Shown: positions 12,087 through 23,720 of the stretch, in pieces
Layout: every line of letters begins with the position of its first letter
Numbering within the stretch: position 1 is the first letter of the stretch
Assembly: GCA_036971475.1 (NCBI GenBank)
Contig: JBAIZL010000001.1
Location: 211,250,075 to 211,314,074 of the forward strand
DNA: 64,000 bases
Origin: Prosapia bicincta
Lineage: Eukaryota > Arthropoda > Insecta > Hemiptera > Cercopidae
Direction: 5' to 3'
Program-made: the position numbers and the translations under genes
The notes under the pieces: model-generated
What the model was told of the DNA's origin: nothing
Database searches by the model: none
The model's input: the letters and a program-made list of their open reading frames with translations, nothing else

Positions 12087-12233
12087 ATGACTTTTTTTTT
12101 TAAAAATGTTTCGTTTTTTAAAACCATTCCAGGAGTTTTAACTAGTAATAAAAGGACAATAAAATATGTACAAGGCCAGTCTCCCGACAAAAGTGTTCGG
12201 GAATACTTTTACTACATTGATCATCAAGGAATG
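12087..12233 (+). CDS. C8orf82: UPF0598 (C8orf82 homologue), coding exon 1
   Basis: Translates to a basic N-terminus with no acidic residue in its first 25 or so codons (MTFFFKNVSFFKTIPGV), then KYVQGQSPDKSVREYFYYID and HQGM directly before a GT donor (GTAAGT at 12234). The second half matches the signature region of UPF0598 proteins, whose human member reads YTQGQSPEPRTREYFYYVDH. Function is unknown; a mitochondrial location is plausible from the presequence-like start. Start choice: ATG 12087 is the only ATG between the upstream in-frame stop (12063-12065) and the conserved block, and gives 49 codons, about the human exon length. Alternatively an acceptor at 12131-12132 (CATTCCAG) would begin this exon at 12133 with the N-terminus upstream. 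Confidence 0.85.
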
Positions 12234-12532
12234 GTAAGTGTCAAAACAAAACTTTGTTCATACTGATGTTTATGCTAGAATGATAAGCATAGAAGAAGGA
12301 AGACTATTAAGATGAAAAATTACTGCTGTTATTACCATAAGAAAAATTTGTTTTCGGGTATGTAGTTTATAGACCACTTCAAATTATACACTTTTATGCA
12401 GTTTATTTTTGCTTAAGAAAAGTAGTTAATAAATCCTAGAATGTCTGCGTGAGACAATATCAGAAGTAAATGATATTGCAAAAAAATTACTTAGTGACCT
12501 AGAAAGTCACAATGTACACGGAAAAAATTGTA

Positions 12533-13064
12533 CGTATTTATTTCCCGTTCCCACATGATCGATTTTAGCAAGAAAAAATTATACTATTTAATGCAGAAGG
12601 TCATCAGGAATACAAAAAAAATATAAAAACTTTCGCTCTAGCCCAAAATTTAAAAAGCTTGGAATATAGCAATTCCGCCCTCCTTCCACAGTATATCTAA
12701 AACGTTACACAAATTGAACATTTCGGCCTAATTTTTTTGACGTAGTAACTCACAAAATGCCTTAAAATTTATTAAACTTATTGGTGGCTCCCAAAAAATG
12801 TCAAATTTTGAAAAAAACATTCAACTGTAACACTGCTGTGGATATTTTGAATCATTTTGCTATTTATTACGTCACAAAAATTAAGTTAAAACTTAAAATA
12901 AGTAACTTTTTACATGGAAGAGGGATTCCATTTCCCAAAATTTTCAATTTTTGGGGTGTGTGAACGATTTCCTAATTTTTTTGTATTCCAGATGGCTTTC
13001 TGCATCACCCGTTTTAATTATTTTCGGTAAAATTGTTTACGTGGGAACGGGAAATAAATAATAA
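12533..13064. mobile_element. MITE-like inverted-repeat element in UPF0598 intron 1
   Basis: Ends are inverted copies: TATTTATTTCCCGTTCCCAC on the left, and its complement (GTGGGAACGGGAAATAAATA) on the right. Similarity continues inward about 100 bp, including ATGCAGAAGGTCATC versus its complement and a GGAATACAAAAAAA block. There is no coding capacity. It is distinct in sequence from the MITE at 8281. Confidence 0.65.
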
Positions 13065-13610
13065 ATTATAAAACCTGTTCACAACGCATTAAACATTAAA
13101 TACACAATCTATGTCATTTATAACAGGAGAAATTATAAAATCCACGGCTTGTTAACAAACAGAGCATTAAGTTCTACATATTGTAGAGTTGGACACTATA
13201 AACACTATTAAAACTTTCATAAACTATCATGTTGGAAACAAGCTTACTTTAGAAGATATTCTTTTATGAAATTATTTTTTAAGAATAACTGTCCTATGTT
13301 TTATCACAGTACTATATACCTATATTTAATTATAGATACAAAGTATGTAATAGGATCGATATAGTTATTAAAAAAAAAAACTTGATAAAAACTAAAAGAA
13401 ACCGTTAGTAAGGGTAAACACTTATCATTCATTGCCCTATATAAATTAATAATAAAGAGTTAATGAGTTGTCATTCAGTCAAGATAGGAGTATTGAAATT
13501 GTATCGAGTAAAATTTTCTCTTGATATATTTTAAATGTAAAACTACTAAACTAATTTTTTTAAAATTATTTTTTATCATTTGTTGATTCCATCTTCGCGT
13601 GAACTACTAG
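13065..13610. other. No gene recognised (UPF0598 intron 1)
   Basis: AT-rich intronic DNA; nothing assigned. Confidence 0.4.
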
Positions 13611-13611
13611 T

Positions 13612-13767
13612 AATCACTTACAACTTTTTTTAAAAAATGTTTTAACTTGACTATAGTAGCACTTGTTGACAAAGGGACACATCTCCCGAAACGGCCGTCC
13701 TCAACAAAAAAAAGTAAGTGCTACTATAGGCAAGTTAAAACCTTTTTTTTTAAAAAAGTTGTAAGTT
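13612..13767. repeat. PLE-A terminal-repeat palindrome (truncated)
   Basis: Inverted arms (about 13612-13664 and 13708-13767) share CTATAGTAGCACTT and a poly-A/T-bearing outer segment. The plus-strand hammerhead-like segment (core UUGACAA plus A, stem II GGGA/UCCC, GAAA, stem III ACGGCCGU, GUC) lies between them at 13662-13703, but its 5' stem I strand has been lost at the junction. Confidence 0.7.
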
Positions 13768-16660
13768 ATTTTTTATATTTCTGTTAAACCTATTAGTTTT
13801 AAATTAACATTTCAATTTTTAAATTAGTTTCTGTCTTTTTACTTAGAACATATGAAAATCACGCTTAACAAGTTATAATTTTGCAACTCTCAAGTACCCT
13901 AACTTCAACATTACTGTAAGTGATCATTTTTCTTTGTAATCAAATTATTTTAAATGGATATTTTGTAGCTTTGTTTGGTAGTACTGTATTTGACGAAAAA
14001 ATACGTTTGTAGTCAAGCATTACCCTTCATGGTAATGTAGTAAAATAAATAGTGCTCTGTTTTGTTGAGAGACTTTATGTTCTTACTAGTTTTTGAGTTT
14101 TGATATATTTAGGTTATGTTCCAGTTTAAAAAAAAATTTAAGCATAATTTATTTGTACCAACAATTGAAATAGTTTTGTTTCAACACTTTGTTTTGTATC
14201 AGCAAAGTAGTTTGTGATATACATCTATATAATGTTTATTTTAGTACAGTATGTGAAAACAAAAAAAATGAAAATTGAATACAATTTGTTTATTATTATT
14301 TTATGTTTAATCGTACTTTAAAATAGTGCTTCATTTTATAAGTAAACTTTTATTTCATACAGTTTCATGTGTGGTGTTTCATATATCTAGGTATGTTTGG
14401 GAAAACTTTATGAGGCATAACATTTTCATTAATTACAGTCTTAACTTGAAATGCATGTTCTTCACAAACCTATGTATGTTCAGAATATTTTGGTTGATGA
14501 ATTATAAGAATCACTGGAGTAAAATTATTATTTTTTTTTAGTAAAGACGAATTAGGTTTCACAATTATAGGTAATTTACTCTTATATTTGCAAAAAGAAG
14601 CTTGGAACGTTTAAAGAAATAAGCTTAGACAAATAACAGACTATATAAAATCACATGGACTACTAACCACTTGCTTGTTATTTGGGACAATAACCACCTA
14701 GAATTGGTTTTAGGGCTTTCACGCCTCGTACATGACTGACAAAAATAAGTTATATTTCTTATAGGAAGGTATTAAGGTTTGGTGTCCCAAGTCAGTGAAG
14801 CGCAACTTCAGAAAGTCTACGTTGTTTTTGAATTTTTTAAACTTTTGACTTAGTTTTATATTGGGTTGAGGTTTTTTTGGTTATTGGAATGACTTACTCT
14901 CTAATGGAAGGTTTTGGTATGGTTTCTCTGGTCGTTGAAACGTTACTTCTAGCTGATATCTAAATAATGAACATTTTACTTACCAAAGTTTCAACACTGT
15001 TGAAATATTTTCTGATACGTCTCCCAGATATAGAGTCATATAGTGTTCGTGAATATGAATTCAGTATCGTTATTGTAATGTTTCTTATCACCATACATTT
15101 AAAACAAAATTAATTACACTGGAAATTTCTGTAACAAGTGTTATGTTTTGCTCTCTGAGGAAATTTTTCTGATCCTAGTTTTGTATGTAACTGTCTTTGA
15201 TCGTCTCTTTCCTAGATTGCAGTATTCTTGAATTGGAATATGCTGTGTCAGAGGTTTTTTTGTCTTTTAGGTAATATACCTTTTTTCTTGGTCCTATATA
15301 CTTTGGCAGGGGCTACTATCGAGCATTTGTTGGCTGGTTCTCTTCCGATAAATCTCCTAGCTGCCATTTTTGAGGTGTTTAAAACTGTGTTTTTGGTAAC
15401 AATTATAGGGATTTTAACCGACTAATAAACACATACATTAAAATACACCAAAACACAGGATAAAACAATTAATTGAACAAATCCAATTCAAATCACATAC
15501 ACTCAAATTCAAAGCTGCTGATCACCTTCCTTTAAAGCCTAGACCTTGCTGAAAATTGTGTAATATGGTGTAAAACGTTTTCTCAGTAAATTTTCTTTCA
15601 TTTAATTTAATTGTATATTTTTAGAAAGTTATTAATTTTAATAAATTCAAACATAAAAACCACAAGTTCTGTCAATCACAATTTGCAAAAAATAAAAAAT
15701 ATAAAGTTTCATAATGTAAGCTGACCAGTTGTTGTATGAAGTGGAGGAGTGAAGATGACGAGCTGATATGTGAAGTTGTTTCCATTGCTACATTGCCGGT
15801 AGGAAGGCTGAATAAAACAGTTATGCCCCAAAATAAAATTTAGAAAACCCCTCCCCACAAAAGAAATTGCCTTTAACAGCCTTCCAACTGCTGTGGGGGG
15901 TGCACATTCTTATAAAATATATTTTAAAATATTGAAAACCTTACTTTTTTGGTCGCAGTATAATTATGAAATGGTTATCTTTGTAGCTGGATCCCTAGGG
16001 ATAAATCCAATCGATCGGAGATAAAGATTCCCTTGTGTGATGAAAAATGCTATTTCTCAGTAAGTTTTTTGTAAATTATAAGTTCGGGAAGTCATTGTTA
16101 TACTAATTCAAACATAAAAGTTCTGCTGATTGTCATTGAAGTTCCCTAAAACAAAATTCATGATTTAACTAACCAGTTGATGTATGATGTGAAAGATGGC
16201 TTTAATCTTCTACACAGTAATAAAATTAAGAATGCTAATTCACATGTAATATTGTCATGTGAAATATACGGTCATGTCTAGTTAATGCAAGAACTTCCTC
16301 AGATTACTGAATTTACAAGTTATCTGCAAAAATTGTTTAAGTTTAACATCCAGAATGAGTCCCTAGTATATATTTTATAGGTATATTGAAATAGATAACC
16401 TTACTAAACAAAATGTGAATGAATTACTATGTACAGTATCTATAAATGTACAAAATACTAATAAAATGTTTTTTATAGAGTTTAAAAAATAATTTAGGCT
16501 TAAAATCAATCATTTTTAATGTTTCTATGCTCGTCCTTAATTTTATCTTGCAATAGATTATAAATTTCTTGAATGCACACGAAATGAAGAATTGTTCATG
16601 ATTTTTAACATATGACAAAAGCTTGCTAACAGTATTGCTATATAAAATATGAGCACTGAC
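13768..16660. other. No gene recognised (UPF0598 intron 1)
   Basis: Frames at 14326-14541 and 15228-15425 are short, AT- and T-rich and show no domain. The region around 14.7-15.4 kb is somewhat less AT-rich than its surroundings and might be an old element, but I could not assign it. Confidence 0.4.
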
Positions 16661-16669
16661 TCTACTCTT

Positions 16670-16830
16670 TATTTATGTTTGTTGATTCCATCTTCACGTG
16701 AGCTACTAGTAATCACTAAACACTTTTAAATGTTTTAACTTGCCTATAGTAGCACTTACTTTTGTTTGTTGAGGACGGCCGTTTCGGGAGATGTGTCCCT
16801 TTGTCAACTCAGACCGTAACTGATTTCAAG
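16670..16830 (-). repeat. PLE-A 3' terminal repeat
   Basis: Contains the CTATAGTAGCACTTACTT and GAGGACGGCCGTTTCGGGAG blocks. It immediately follows the PLE-A endonuclease frame (minus strand), so this is the 3' end of that element. Confidence 0.8.
16770..16811 (-). ncRNA. Hammerhead-like motif, PLE-A, variant core, next to its ORF
   Basis: Same architecture as 3249-3290: stem I UGAG/CUCA, core UUGACAA plus extra A, stem II GGGA/UCCC, GAAA, palindromic ACGGCCGU, GUC. It lies 31 bp downstream of the endonuclease stop codon and on the same strand, as expected for a PLE-encoded ribozyme. Confidence 0.55.
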
Positions 16831-16841
16831 GTTTATGTAGG

Positions 16842-17754
16842 TTAGGGTGGGTGTGGGATATTTTGGTGGTGTGGGTGTATTTTGTGTGTATTAGGAGTTA
16901 TGATGTCAAAAAGTGCGTGTGAGTTGTAATGTAATTGTGTATTGAATATGTGTGTAGGGTGTAGTTTGAAGTGTCTGTATATTTCGTACTGTTCGGTTGT
17001 GTAGCGTTGGTTATTTCTGTGTTGTTTATGAAGAATTTGTAGGTTAGAAGTTATGTCTATGTAGTCATGTTTTGTGGAGGTGAGATGATCGGCACAGTTT
17101 GATTGGTAGTTATTGTTTTTTAGTGCTTTTATATGTTCTTGGTAACGTTTGTAGAAGGATCTCCCTGTCTGGCCTATGTAAAAACTGGGGCACGAACTGC
17201 AAGTTAGTTTGTAAACTCCAGTGGTGTTGTAAATTACGTCGATTTTGTTGTTGGGTTTAAATTGTTTGTTGAGAGTGTTGTGTGTGGAGTAAGCTATTTT
17301 GTAGTTGTATTTTCGTAGTGTGTTGGTTAGATTGTGAGTTTTGGATGATCTGTATGGTATTGATAAGTATTTTATGGGATTGTCATCTTGTGTGTTTGTT
17401 TTTGGTTTATTAGGTTTATTTTTAAGGCGGTTGTATAATTTGTCAATCATTGTTGGGTTGTATCTGTTCGTTTGTGCTGTATATTTTATGGTGTTTAACT
17501 CCTGGTAGTGTTCTTCTTTGTCTAACGATGTTTTAAGCAGGCGATATATATCTTTGTGTTGTAAGCAGCTAGTTTATGTTGGTGTGGGTGGTTTGAGGAG
17601 CTGTGTAGGGTCGTATTGGTACTAGTGGGTTTTTGGTATATGTTGAATTTATGTGTTTGTCTGTTCGTTTAATTGTAAGGTATAGGAAGTTGAGAGAGTT
17701 TTGTTGTTCTGTTTCGATGGTGTATGTTAGTTTTGGGTGTATGTACACTATCAA
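16842..17754 (-). pseudogene. PLE-A: RT C-terminus plus GIY-YIG endonuclease, broken
   Basis: Two frames on the minus strand. The upstream part (17754-17569) encodes a C-terminal RT segment (IHPKLTYTIETE, LTIKRTDKHIN). The downstream part (17450-16842, 202 codons) has GVYKLTCSSC and FYIGQTGRSF, the GIY-YIG core with its CxxC pair, then YQEHIKAL and EQYEIYRH (catalytic glutamate region). The reading frame is broken between 17569 and 17450, and the RT catalytic core is absent. This is a 5'-truncated, dead copy of the family also seen at 48.9-49.9 kb (plus). Confidence 0.85.
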
Positions 17755-18137
17755 ACATACATCGAACTTTATTCACAAATTATTTGTAAAACAAATTTTA
17801 AATCTTCAATGGCGGACCTAGATGAGAGCAGAGGTCAGCATACATATCAAGCTTATTTTCACAATGCCTTGGAATATTCATATTCCAGGGTACTGTTTAC
17901 TTTACCATGACTGTACACTTCATTATCTTGACAGAAGTCATATCTTTACAAAGAAATGTAATAATCAGGTCAGGAGGGAATTTATAATGTGTGTTTCCAA
18001 TGTTTATAAAGGTGTTCATTGCCACTCTTCTTAAAGATGAATTGACCATCCTTCTGGTTGGAACCTTTCTGAGCTTTTTTTGTGGGACTGACATGATTTC
18101 AGCTAATTCCACTAAAGGACTTTCATTTTATTGTAAT
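17755..18137. other. No gene recognised; left flank of BEL/Pao element
   Basis: Several overlapping frames of 60-71 codons show no domain. The last five bases, GTAAT at 18133-18137, are the left target-site copy of the BEL/Pao element. Confidence 0.45.
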
Positions 18138-18996
18138 TGTTCAGTGCAGGTTTTGTATTTTCGTATTTTGCCGCGACATTCCTCAGCTGTACAACTGGTC
18201 TCTTGATCTTCTTTGCAGTTTGACCTGCGGTCAGCTGTTTAGCCAGTGCAACTTGTTAAGGACTGTTGTCAACGTTTTAGTGTTTTTAGGTTGGCATCAG
18301 TGCTCCCCTTCTCCTACAATTTTCTATGCAGTTTCGTGACAGTAGAGAAGTATTTCGTCACTCGACTAGGTCAGTCCTCTGTTAAACCACGCCGCTGTTT
18401 TCCGCATTGGCTTTGTTGTAGCCAATTTTAACGTACCGCAAGCATTTAATAATATGTGCGTAAAGTTCGGACCGTGTCGATGAACATTTTGAACTACATT
18501 TCGTCTCGTTTGTTAAAGTGTCGTTCGTTTACCCCGATGGTGCAATCTCAGTGCGTAGTCGCGTGGTAGGAACTTAAGTGCCTTTGTAAGGTGAAATTTG
18601 TACTTGTTACTCATGGTTTAAATTGAGTTTTAGTTACGTTACTGCCGTCAAGACGTCTCTGCAGCATCCGAGAAGCTTCGCTACCCCGCTCATCAGAAGG
18701 TTACACCACTTCTTACCTCGGGTAAGTGCTTAGTTAAGGTTTAATGAGAACTTGTCGTTTATTCGTATTAAATTCAGTGTCGTTGTTGATTTGTTTCTAA
18801 ATGACTAGATTTTGTTTAGAGCAGTTTTTAAACTTTCTATGTTAAATGTGAAGTTTGATTGCGCAACTTTCAGTAAGCTTTTGTGTCTACCCTCGCTTTG
18901 TGAATCACGATTGCGCAACTGCAAGTAACCTTGTTGACAATATGTTTCACCGCACCGCGTTCTGTTCTAACTTTTAGTCTCTCTACAGACTAATCA
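18138..18996 (+). repeat. BEL/Pao 5' LTR
   Basis: 859 bp, starting TGTTCAGTGCAGG and ending ACTAATCA. It is nearly identical to 22037-22911. It is flanked on the left by GTAAT, the same five bases that follow the 3' LTR. Directly downstream is TTGGTCCCCACTAGG, a plausible tRNA primer-binding site complementary to a tRNA ending GGGGACCA. Relative to the 3' LTR it lacks a roughly 16-bp segment near 18673. Confidence 0.95.
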
Positions 18997-19452
18997 TTGG
19001 TCCCCACTAGGCCGGATAGTTTTGAATTAATTCAGCTATAAATGGTTCGCTTAAATTTTACGATAATTTATATCAGTGATCACGTGGTTCCTTGGTGACT
19101 AACTAAACATTGGTCCATACCGAACTGGAGTATTACCGCTTAAAATATTTATAAATTTAAAATTTTGAATTTGTGACTAATTCAACCACGTGCTTACCGC
19201 GACGTGATAGAATGTGCGTCACATCGATACAGGAAAACGTTAGGGAAATATATCAATGCCAGATTACGCAATAAGCCTCGTGGCTCATAGTGGTATCGAT
19301 CGATGCACGATTAGGAATAAGGAAGTGTTTATGTTTATTACGGCTTACAAACTATATACAGTCCACTCTATCACCGTTGTTGAACTTATTGTGAGTTTAA
19401 AATTTTAATTGATGTTATTGAACTTATTGTGTTTTAAAAATTTATTAGTAAA

Positions 19453-21459
19453 ATGGAGATTAACACAGAATATTACTTGTCCAAGTTGACAAATATTGTA
19501 GCCGAGTTGGAACAAGTAAAAAATGTGCTTAACGACAAAGAAATACCAGAAGGCCTCGCACGGGAAATTCGACGTATTCAGTCCAATTTTATTGAAACTT
19601 TTGACATCTTAGAAAAAACGTTCGCCAGTCAGGTCGCCGATCTTGCTGAAAATGCATTTAAAATTAAAAAGCAATTTTAGGATATGTATTTGCCAATGTT
19701 GACCAAATATCCGAATATTATTAAGACTGAGGTGAAGTCAACCTCACATATTAACCCCGTTACAAGTTCGCCCAACTTACCTAACCTTACAATGCCTAGC
19801 TTTTCAGGCAACAGTAACGAATGGACGGATTTCATAACAATGTTTGACTCAATGGTTCATTGCAATCACAGTATTAATGCCATACAGAAATTTCAGTATT
19901 TAAAGTCAGCGCTTAAAGGAGACGCGTTAGCCATTGTCACTGGACTTACAATATCTGAGCATAATTATGATATCGCATATCAAGCCTTACGCAATCGTTA
20001 CGCTAATCCTCGCCGTTTAGCCGATCATTATTTTCAACTCATTAAGGACTTTAAACCTATTAAGAACGAGTCTCAGAATGAACTCAATCGATTTTTAACC
20101 GCACATTCAAATGCTGTGTGCTCACTAAAGGCTGTCCAGCTAGACGACTTGGCGGACTTCTTGCTCTTTCAAATGTCTGTCAGTAATTTAGACGCACAGA
20201 CTCGACTTAATTTCGAAACTAGATTGGGAACAAATCAAATGCTCACATATAGACTTTTAAACGATTTCGTCACTGAGCAGGCTAGGGCCTTGGAATTACT
20301 TAACCAACCTTCTGCTGCGGCTTCTACTAACTCGAAATTCACTCAACAACCCCAACTGTTGGTCTCCTCTGTCAACGAACCTGACTTAAGTAATACACCT
20401 CCTGAGAGTCCAACACCGCACCTCGAATACCCCACTAGACTCATGACGCTGATATCGACTACCGCAGCCGCTACAAGTAACCACACCGACTTCGCAGATG
20501 AAGCCGCAAAGCTGAACGAAGGTCATCACCGCAGTACAATGCACCACACCACCAGAATTCGACCGCAGGCTCTGCGACCACCAGTGATAAGCCAACGCAT
20601 CCAATTCAACCGAAGAGCACCCGCACCGCAACCGTCACCGCTTGTTAGACAAAATTTACCCAGACCGCTCTTGTCTACCAGATCTACCAACCCGCCTCGT
20701 AACGATCCGTCCGCAGCACAGTGTTTTTATTGTTCAGCCATTCACAATATCTTTTGTTGTCCAGACTTTCTCAAACAAAAAGCCCAGGAACGTCGCGAGT
20801 CTATACGACATATGCAGCGCTGTTTCAATTGTTTCGGCACCCACTACCAAAACAAATGCAAGTCACTCAAGACTTGTAAACATTGCAACGGTAATCATCA
20901 CTCCTTGTTACATGACTCTAACTCAGCTTCGCCCCAGCGACCGTACACGCATCGGCACCCAAACTCAGCCAATAACGGTAACAATTTAACTACAAATATA
21001 AAACCTCTAGCCACCTATAACACTAAAGTTGCTTCTGCCTTGTTAGGCACCGCTCAGGCCATTGCTAATGATCATTATGGAAATCCGCATATCCTTCGGG
21101 CAATCATTGACCCAGGCAGTCAAGTGTCTGTCATAACAAAACCCGCAACTACCATGTTGGGCTTACCTACTAGGAAATCAAATGTTTCTCTTGTCGGGGT
21201 CGCTTCTCAAACCACACTTATATCAGAATATGTGTCCCTACAAATCTCTTCTAGATACGCCTCAAATTTCAAACTCGATGTCGAAGCTGCAGTACTACCT
21301 CACATCGCTGACCCGCTTCCATCTACCGCTTTGGCACCTTGCATACGTGCTCAATATCAACATTTACAACTTGCTGACCCTCACTTTGACACTTCAGCCC
21401 AAATTGACTTAATTCTAGGATCTGACGTATTTAATCGCAGTCTTATTAACGAACCTTAG
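19453..21459 (+). pseudogene. BEL/Pao gag-protease frame with in-frame stops
   Basis: One frame of about 668 codons, broken only by a TAG at 19678-19680. Part 1 (75 codons) is a helical N-terminus. Part 2 (591 codons) begins with the BEL/Pao gag domain (DUF1759-like: LPNLTMPSFSGNSNEWTDF, then LKSALKGDALAIV). Around residues 345-410 is a cysteine/histidine cluster (CFYCSAIHNIFCC; CFNCFGTHYQNKC; CKHCNGNH) of zinc-knuckle type, then a retropepsin-like DUF1758 domain with AIIDPGSQVSVI, giving the DPGS variant of the aspartic DTG/DSG triad. A TAG at 21457-21459 ends it before the domain is complete. Downstream codons (TFFGWIISG) still match the family. Confidence 0.9.
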
Positions 21460-22036
21460 ACCATAATCAAAGGTCAACCTGCTGCCCTACACACCTTCTT
21501 CGGATGGATTATCTCAGGATCGCTTCCAAACCATCGATGTCGTCAACCTCACGCCTTCACTGTAAGATTAGCCGCTCGTTACACCGCTGCACGTCAACCC
21601 ATGGAGAGGAAAGAAGTCATCTGCACCATTAAAGACACTCAACGCTACAAGGACTTACGCAAGGTTACCACCACCAGTGGCTCAGTTAGAAGAATCAACC
21701 ATATCACCGAGTCTTCGCCCTCTAGTCGACGCCTCCGGAATGCTCATGGTGGGCGGGAGAGATCATCAGCCTCCACGAAACCACCCCTTTTAGCAACCAC
21801 CACCGCTCCAACAGATGTCCAACCGCTGCTATCATTCTTGGGCCACCTCCTACTTACTTGCGCAACACCTCACCAACTCTTGTACATCCAGCCATCTCTT
21901 AGCGTTCCGCTTCATCATTAGTTCTTCACCGCCTCCCGACAGTTTCTTCTTTCGTCACCCTCTGGTTTTCGAGTTTTCAGTTCTTCGCCCTCTAACCACC
22001 TTACGGATTCAAAAACATTCGTTTTGGTGGGCGGTA
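21460..22036 (+). pseudogene. BEL/Pao remnant downstream of protease; RT/RNase H/integrase missing
   Basis: After the stop, the FGWIISG segment typical of the end of the BEL/Pao protease domain is still readable, but only about 580 bp remain before the 3' LTR, against several kb expected for RT, RNase H and integrase. A G-rich run just before the LTR (TTTTGGTGGGCGG) may be the polypurine tract. The element is therefore non-autonomous by internal deletion. Confidence 0.8.
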
Positions 22037-22911
22037 TGTTCAGTGCAGGTTTTGTATTTTCGTATTTTGCCGCGACAGTCCTCAGCTGTACAACTGGTCT
22101 CTTTATCTTCTTTGCAGTTTGACCTGCGGTCAGCTGTTTAGCCAGTGCAACTTGTTAAGGACTGTTGTCAACGTTTTAGTGTTTTTAGGTTGGCATCAGT
22201 GCTCCCCTTCTCCTACAATTTTCTATGCAGTTTCGTGACAGTAGAGAAGTATTTCGTCACTTGACTAGGTCAGTCCTCTGTTAAACCGCGCCGCTGTTTT
22301 CCGCATTGGCTTTGTTGTAGCCAATTTTAACGTACCGCAAGCATTTAATAATATGTGCGTAAAGTTCGGACCGTGTCGATGAACATTTTGAACTACATTT
22401 CGTCTCGTTTGTTAAAGTGTCGTTCGTTTACCCCGATGGTGCAATCTCAGTGCGTAGTCGCGTGGTAGGAACTTAAGTGCCTTTGTAAGGTGAAATTTGT
22501 ACTTGTTACTCATGGTTTAAATTGAGTTTTAGTTACGTTACTGCCGTCAAGACGTCTCTGCAGCATCCGACGACCACAGTACTGTGGAAGCTTTGCTACC
22601 CCGCTCGTCAGAAGGTTACACCACTTCTTACCTCGGGTAAGTGCTTAGTTAAGGTTTAATGAGAACTTGTCGTTTATTCGTATTAAATTCAGTGTCGTTG
22701 TTGATTTGTTTCTAAATGACTAGATTTTGTTTAGAGCAGTTTTTAAACTTTCTATGTTAAATGTGAAGTTTGATTGCGCAACTTTCAGTAAGCTTTTGTG
22801 TCTACCCTCGCTTTGTGAATCACGATTGCGCAACTGCAAGTAACCTTGTTGACAATATGTTTCACCACACCGAGTTCTGTTCTAACTTTTAGTCTCTCTA
22901 CAGACTAATCA
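22037..22911 (+). repeat. BEL/Pao 3' LTR
   Basis: 875 bp, same ends as the 5' LTR (TGTTCAG...AATCA), followed by GTAAT at 22912-22916, the second copy of the 5-bp target-site duplication. It carries an extra segment (CGACCACAGTACTGTGG) near 22571 that is absent from the 5' LTR. Few other differences are visible, so the insertion is fairly young. Confidence 0.95.
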
Positions 22912-22916
22912 GTAAT

Positions 22917-23510
22917 AATAGACAATTACTGACTCTAAGCAGTATACACTAACGCATATGTATAAAATTTAATTTCTTTAGTTAATTCATATAATAAAAC
23001 ACACCATAATAGCTTTGGAGGAATACAACACTCCCCAAAGATCTACCAATTATGCTGCATAGATAGACCTCGAGCCTGTATTATTGATTCTGCTCCTTTT
23101 CCTTTATCATCAGTAACATGATTCTTTACAACTCTGATTTTTCCATATACTTTGTCCAACCTGTCTATTCCTAGTATACCTTTCAAAAATATGCTTCGTA
23201 GGAAAGCTGTTGCTAGAGATGAGAAAGATCTATTCTGGACAAAGAAGTAACATTATATACTGTGTTAGTTGAGGGTAAGAGATAGCATCTTGCTACTGCA
23301 ACCTTCTATTTAGTACCTCAACCCTCCTCGAGTTAAACTCATAGTTATTCTTAGATTTATAAAGAATACTGTGTGGTCATTGATTTTCTGACACCCATCA
23401 AAGATTTTAAAGTTGCAAGTTCTTTCTGACTTCACCCCAAGATCAGGTCTATCTTCAATATGAAAATACTTTCCCAGAAACTTGACAGGACTTCCAACAT
23501 TTATTTCTTT
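22917..23510. other. No gene confidently recognised
   Basis: Less AT-rich than its surroundings. Minus-strand reading gives short runs such as RVVKNHVTDDKGKGAES, but frames are broken and I cannot name the family. It may be the remains of an older element into which others inserted. Confidence 0.35.
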
Positions 23511-23513
23511 TAA

Positions 23514-23720
23514 TCACTTAAACAATAGTTTATGACTATCCGAACTTTATAATTAGTAAATTTGTTAAAACTTACTGAGACAGAATGTTTTCGATCGCTA
23601 TGTGCCGATCTTCATCAGTGTCTTCTGCTTGGAGATGTTGGGTCAAGCGGTGACGGTTTTAAAGGTAGGTTTTCGATAGCATAAAAGAGTATGTGTGATT
23701 TGTATTGTGTTTGTTCGTTT
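23514..23720 (-). repeat. PLE-C 3' terminal repeat
   Basis: Matches the terminal repeats at 44573-44786, 59460-59600 and 60000-60140 (AATCACTTAAACAATAG, TTGTTAAAACTTACTGAGAC). It follows the PLE-C endonuclease frame on the same strand. Confidence 0.8.
23577..23625 (-). ncRNA. Hammerhead-like ribozyme motif, PLE-C, canonical core
   Basis: On the minus strand: stem I AGACA/UGUCU, core CUGAUGA, one extra A, stem II GAUCG/CGAUC closing a GCACAUAG loop, GAAA, a short stem III (AACAUU, two A-U pairs) and a UC cleavage position. All canonical catalytic bases are present. The copy at 59528-59575 has GAUUG/CAAUC in stem II, a compensatory change. Confidence 0.7.

Noticed and set aside
15228..15425. 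A hydrophobic 65-codon frame resembling a small membrane protein
   Set aside because: Starts from a non-ATG codon in T-rich DNA, has no homologous motif I know, and such T-rich stretches give hydrophobic frames by chance.
20386..20989. Frames at 20386-20631 (minus) and 20642-20989 (plus)
   Set aside because: Shadows of the BEL/Pao gag frame.
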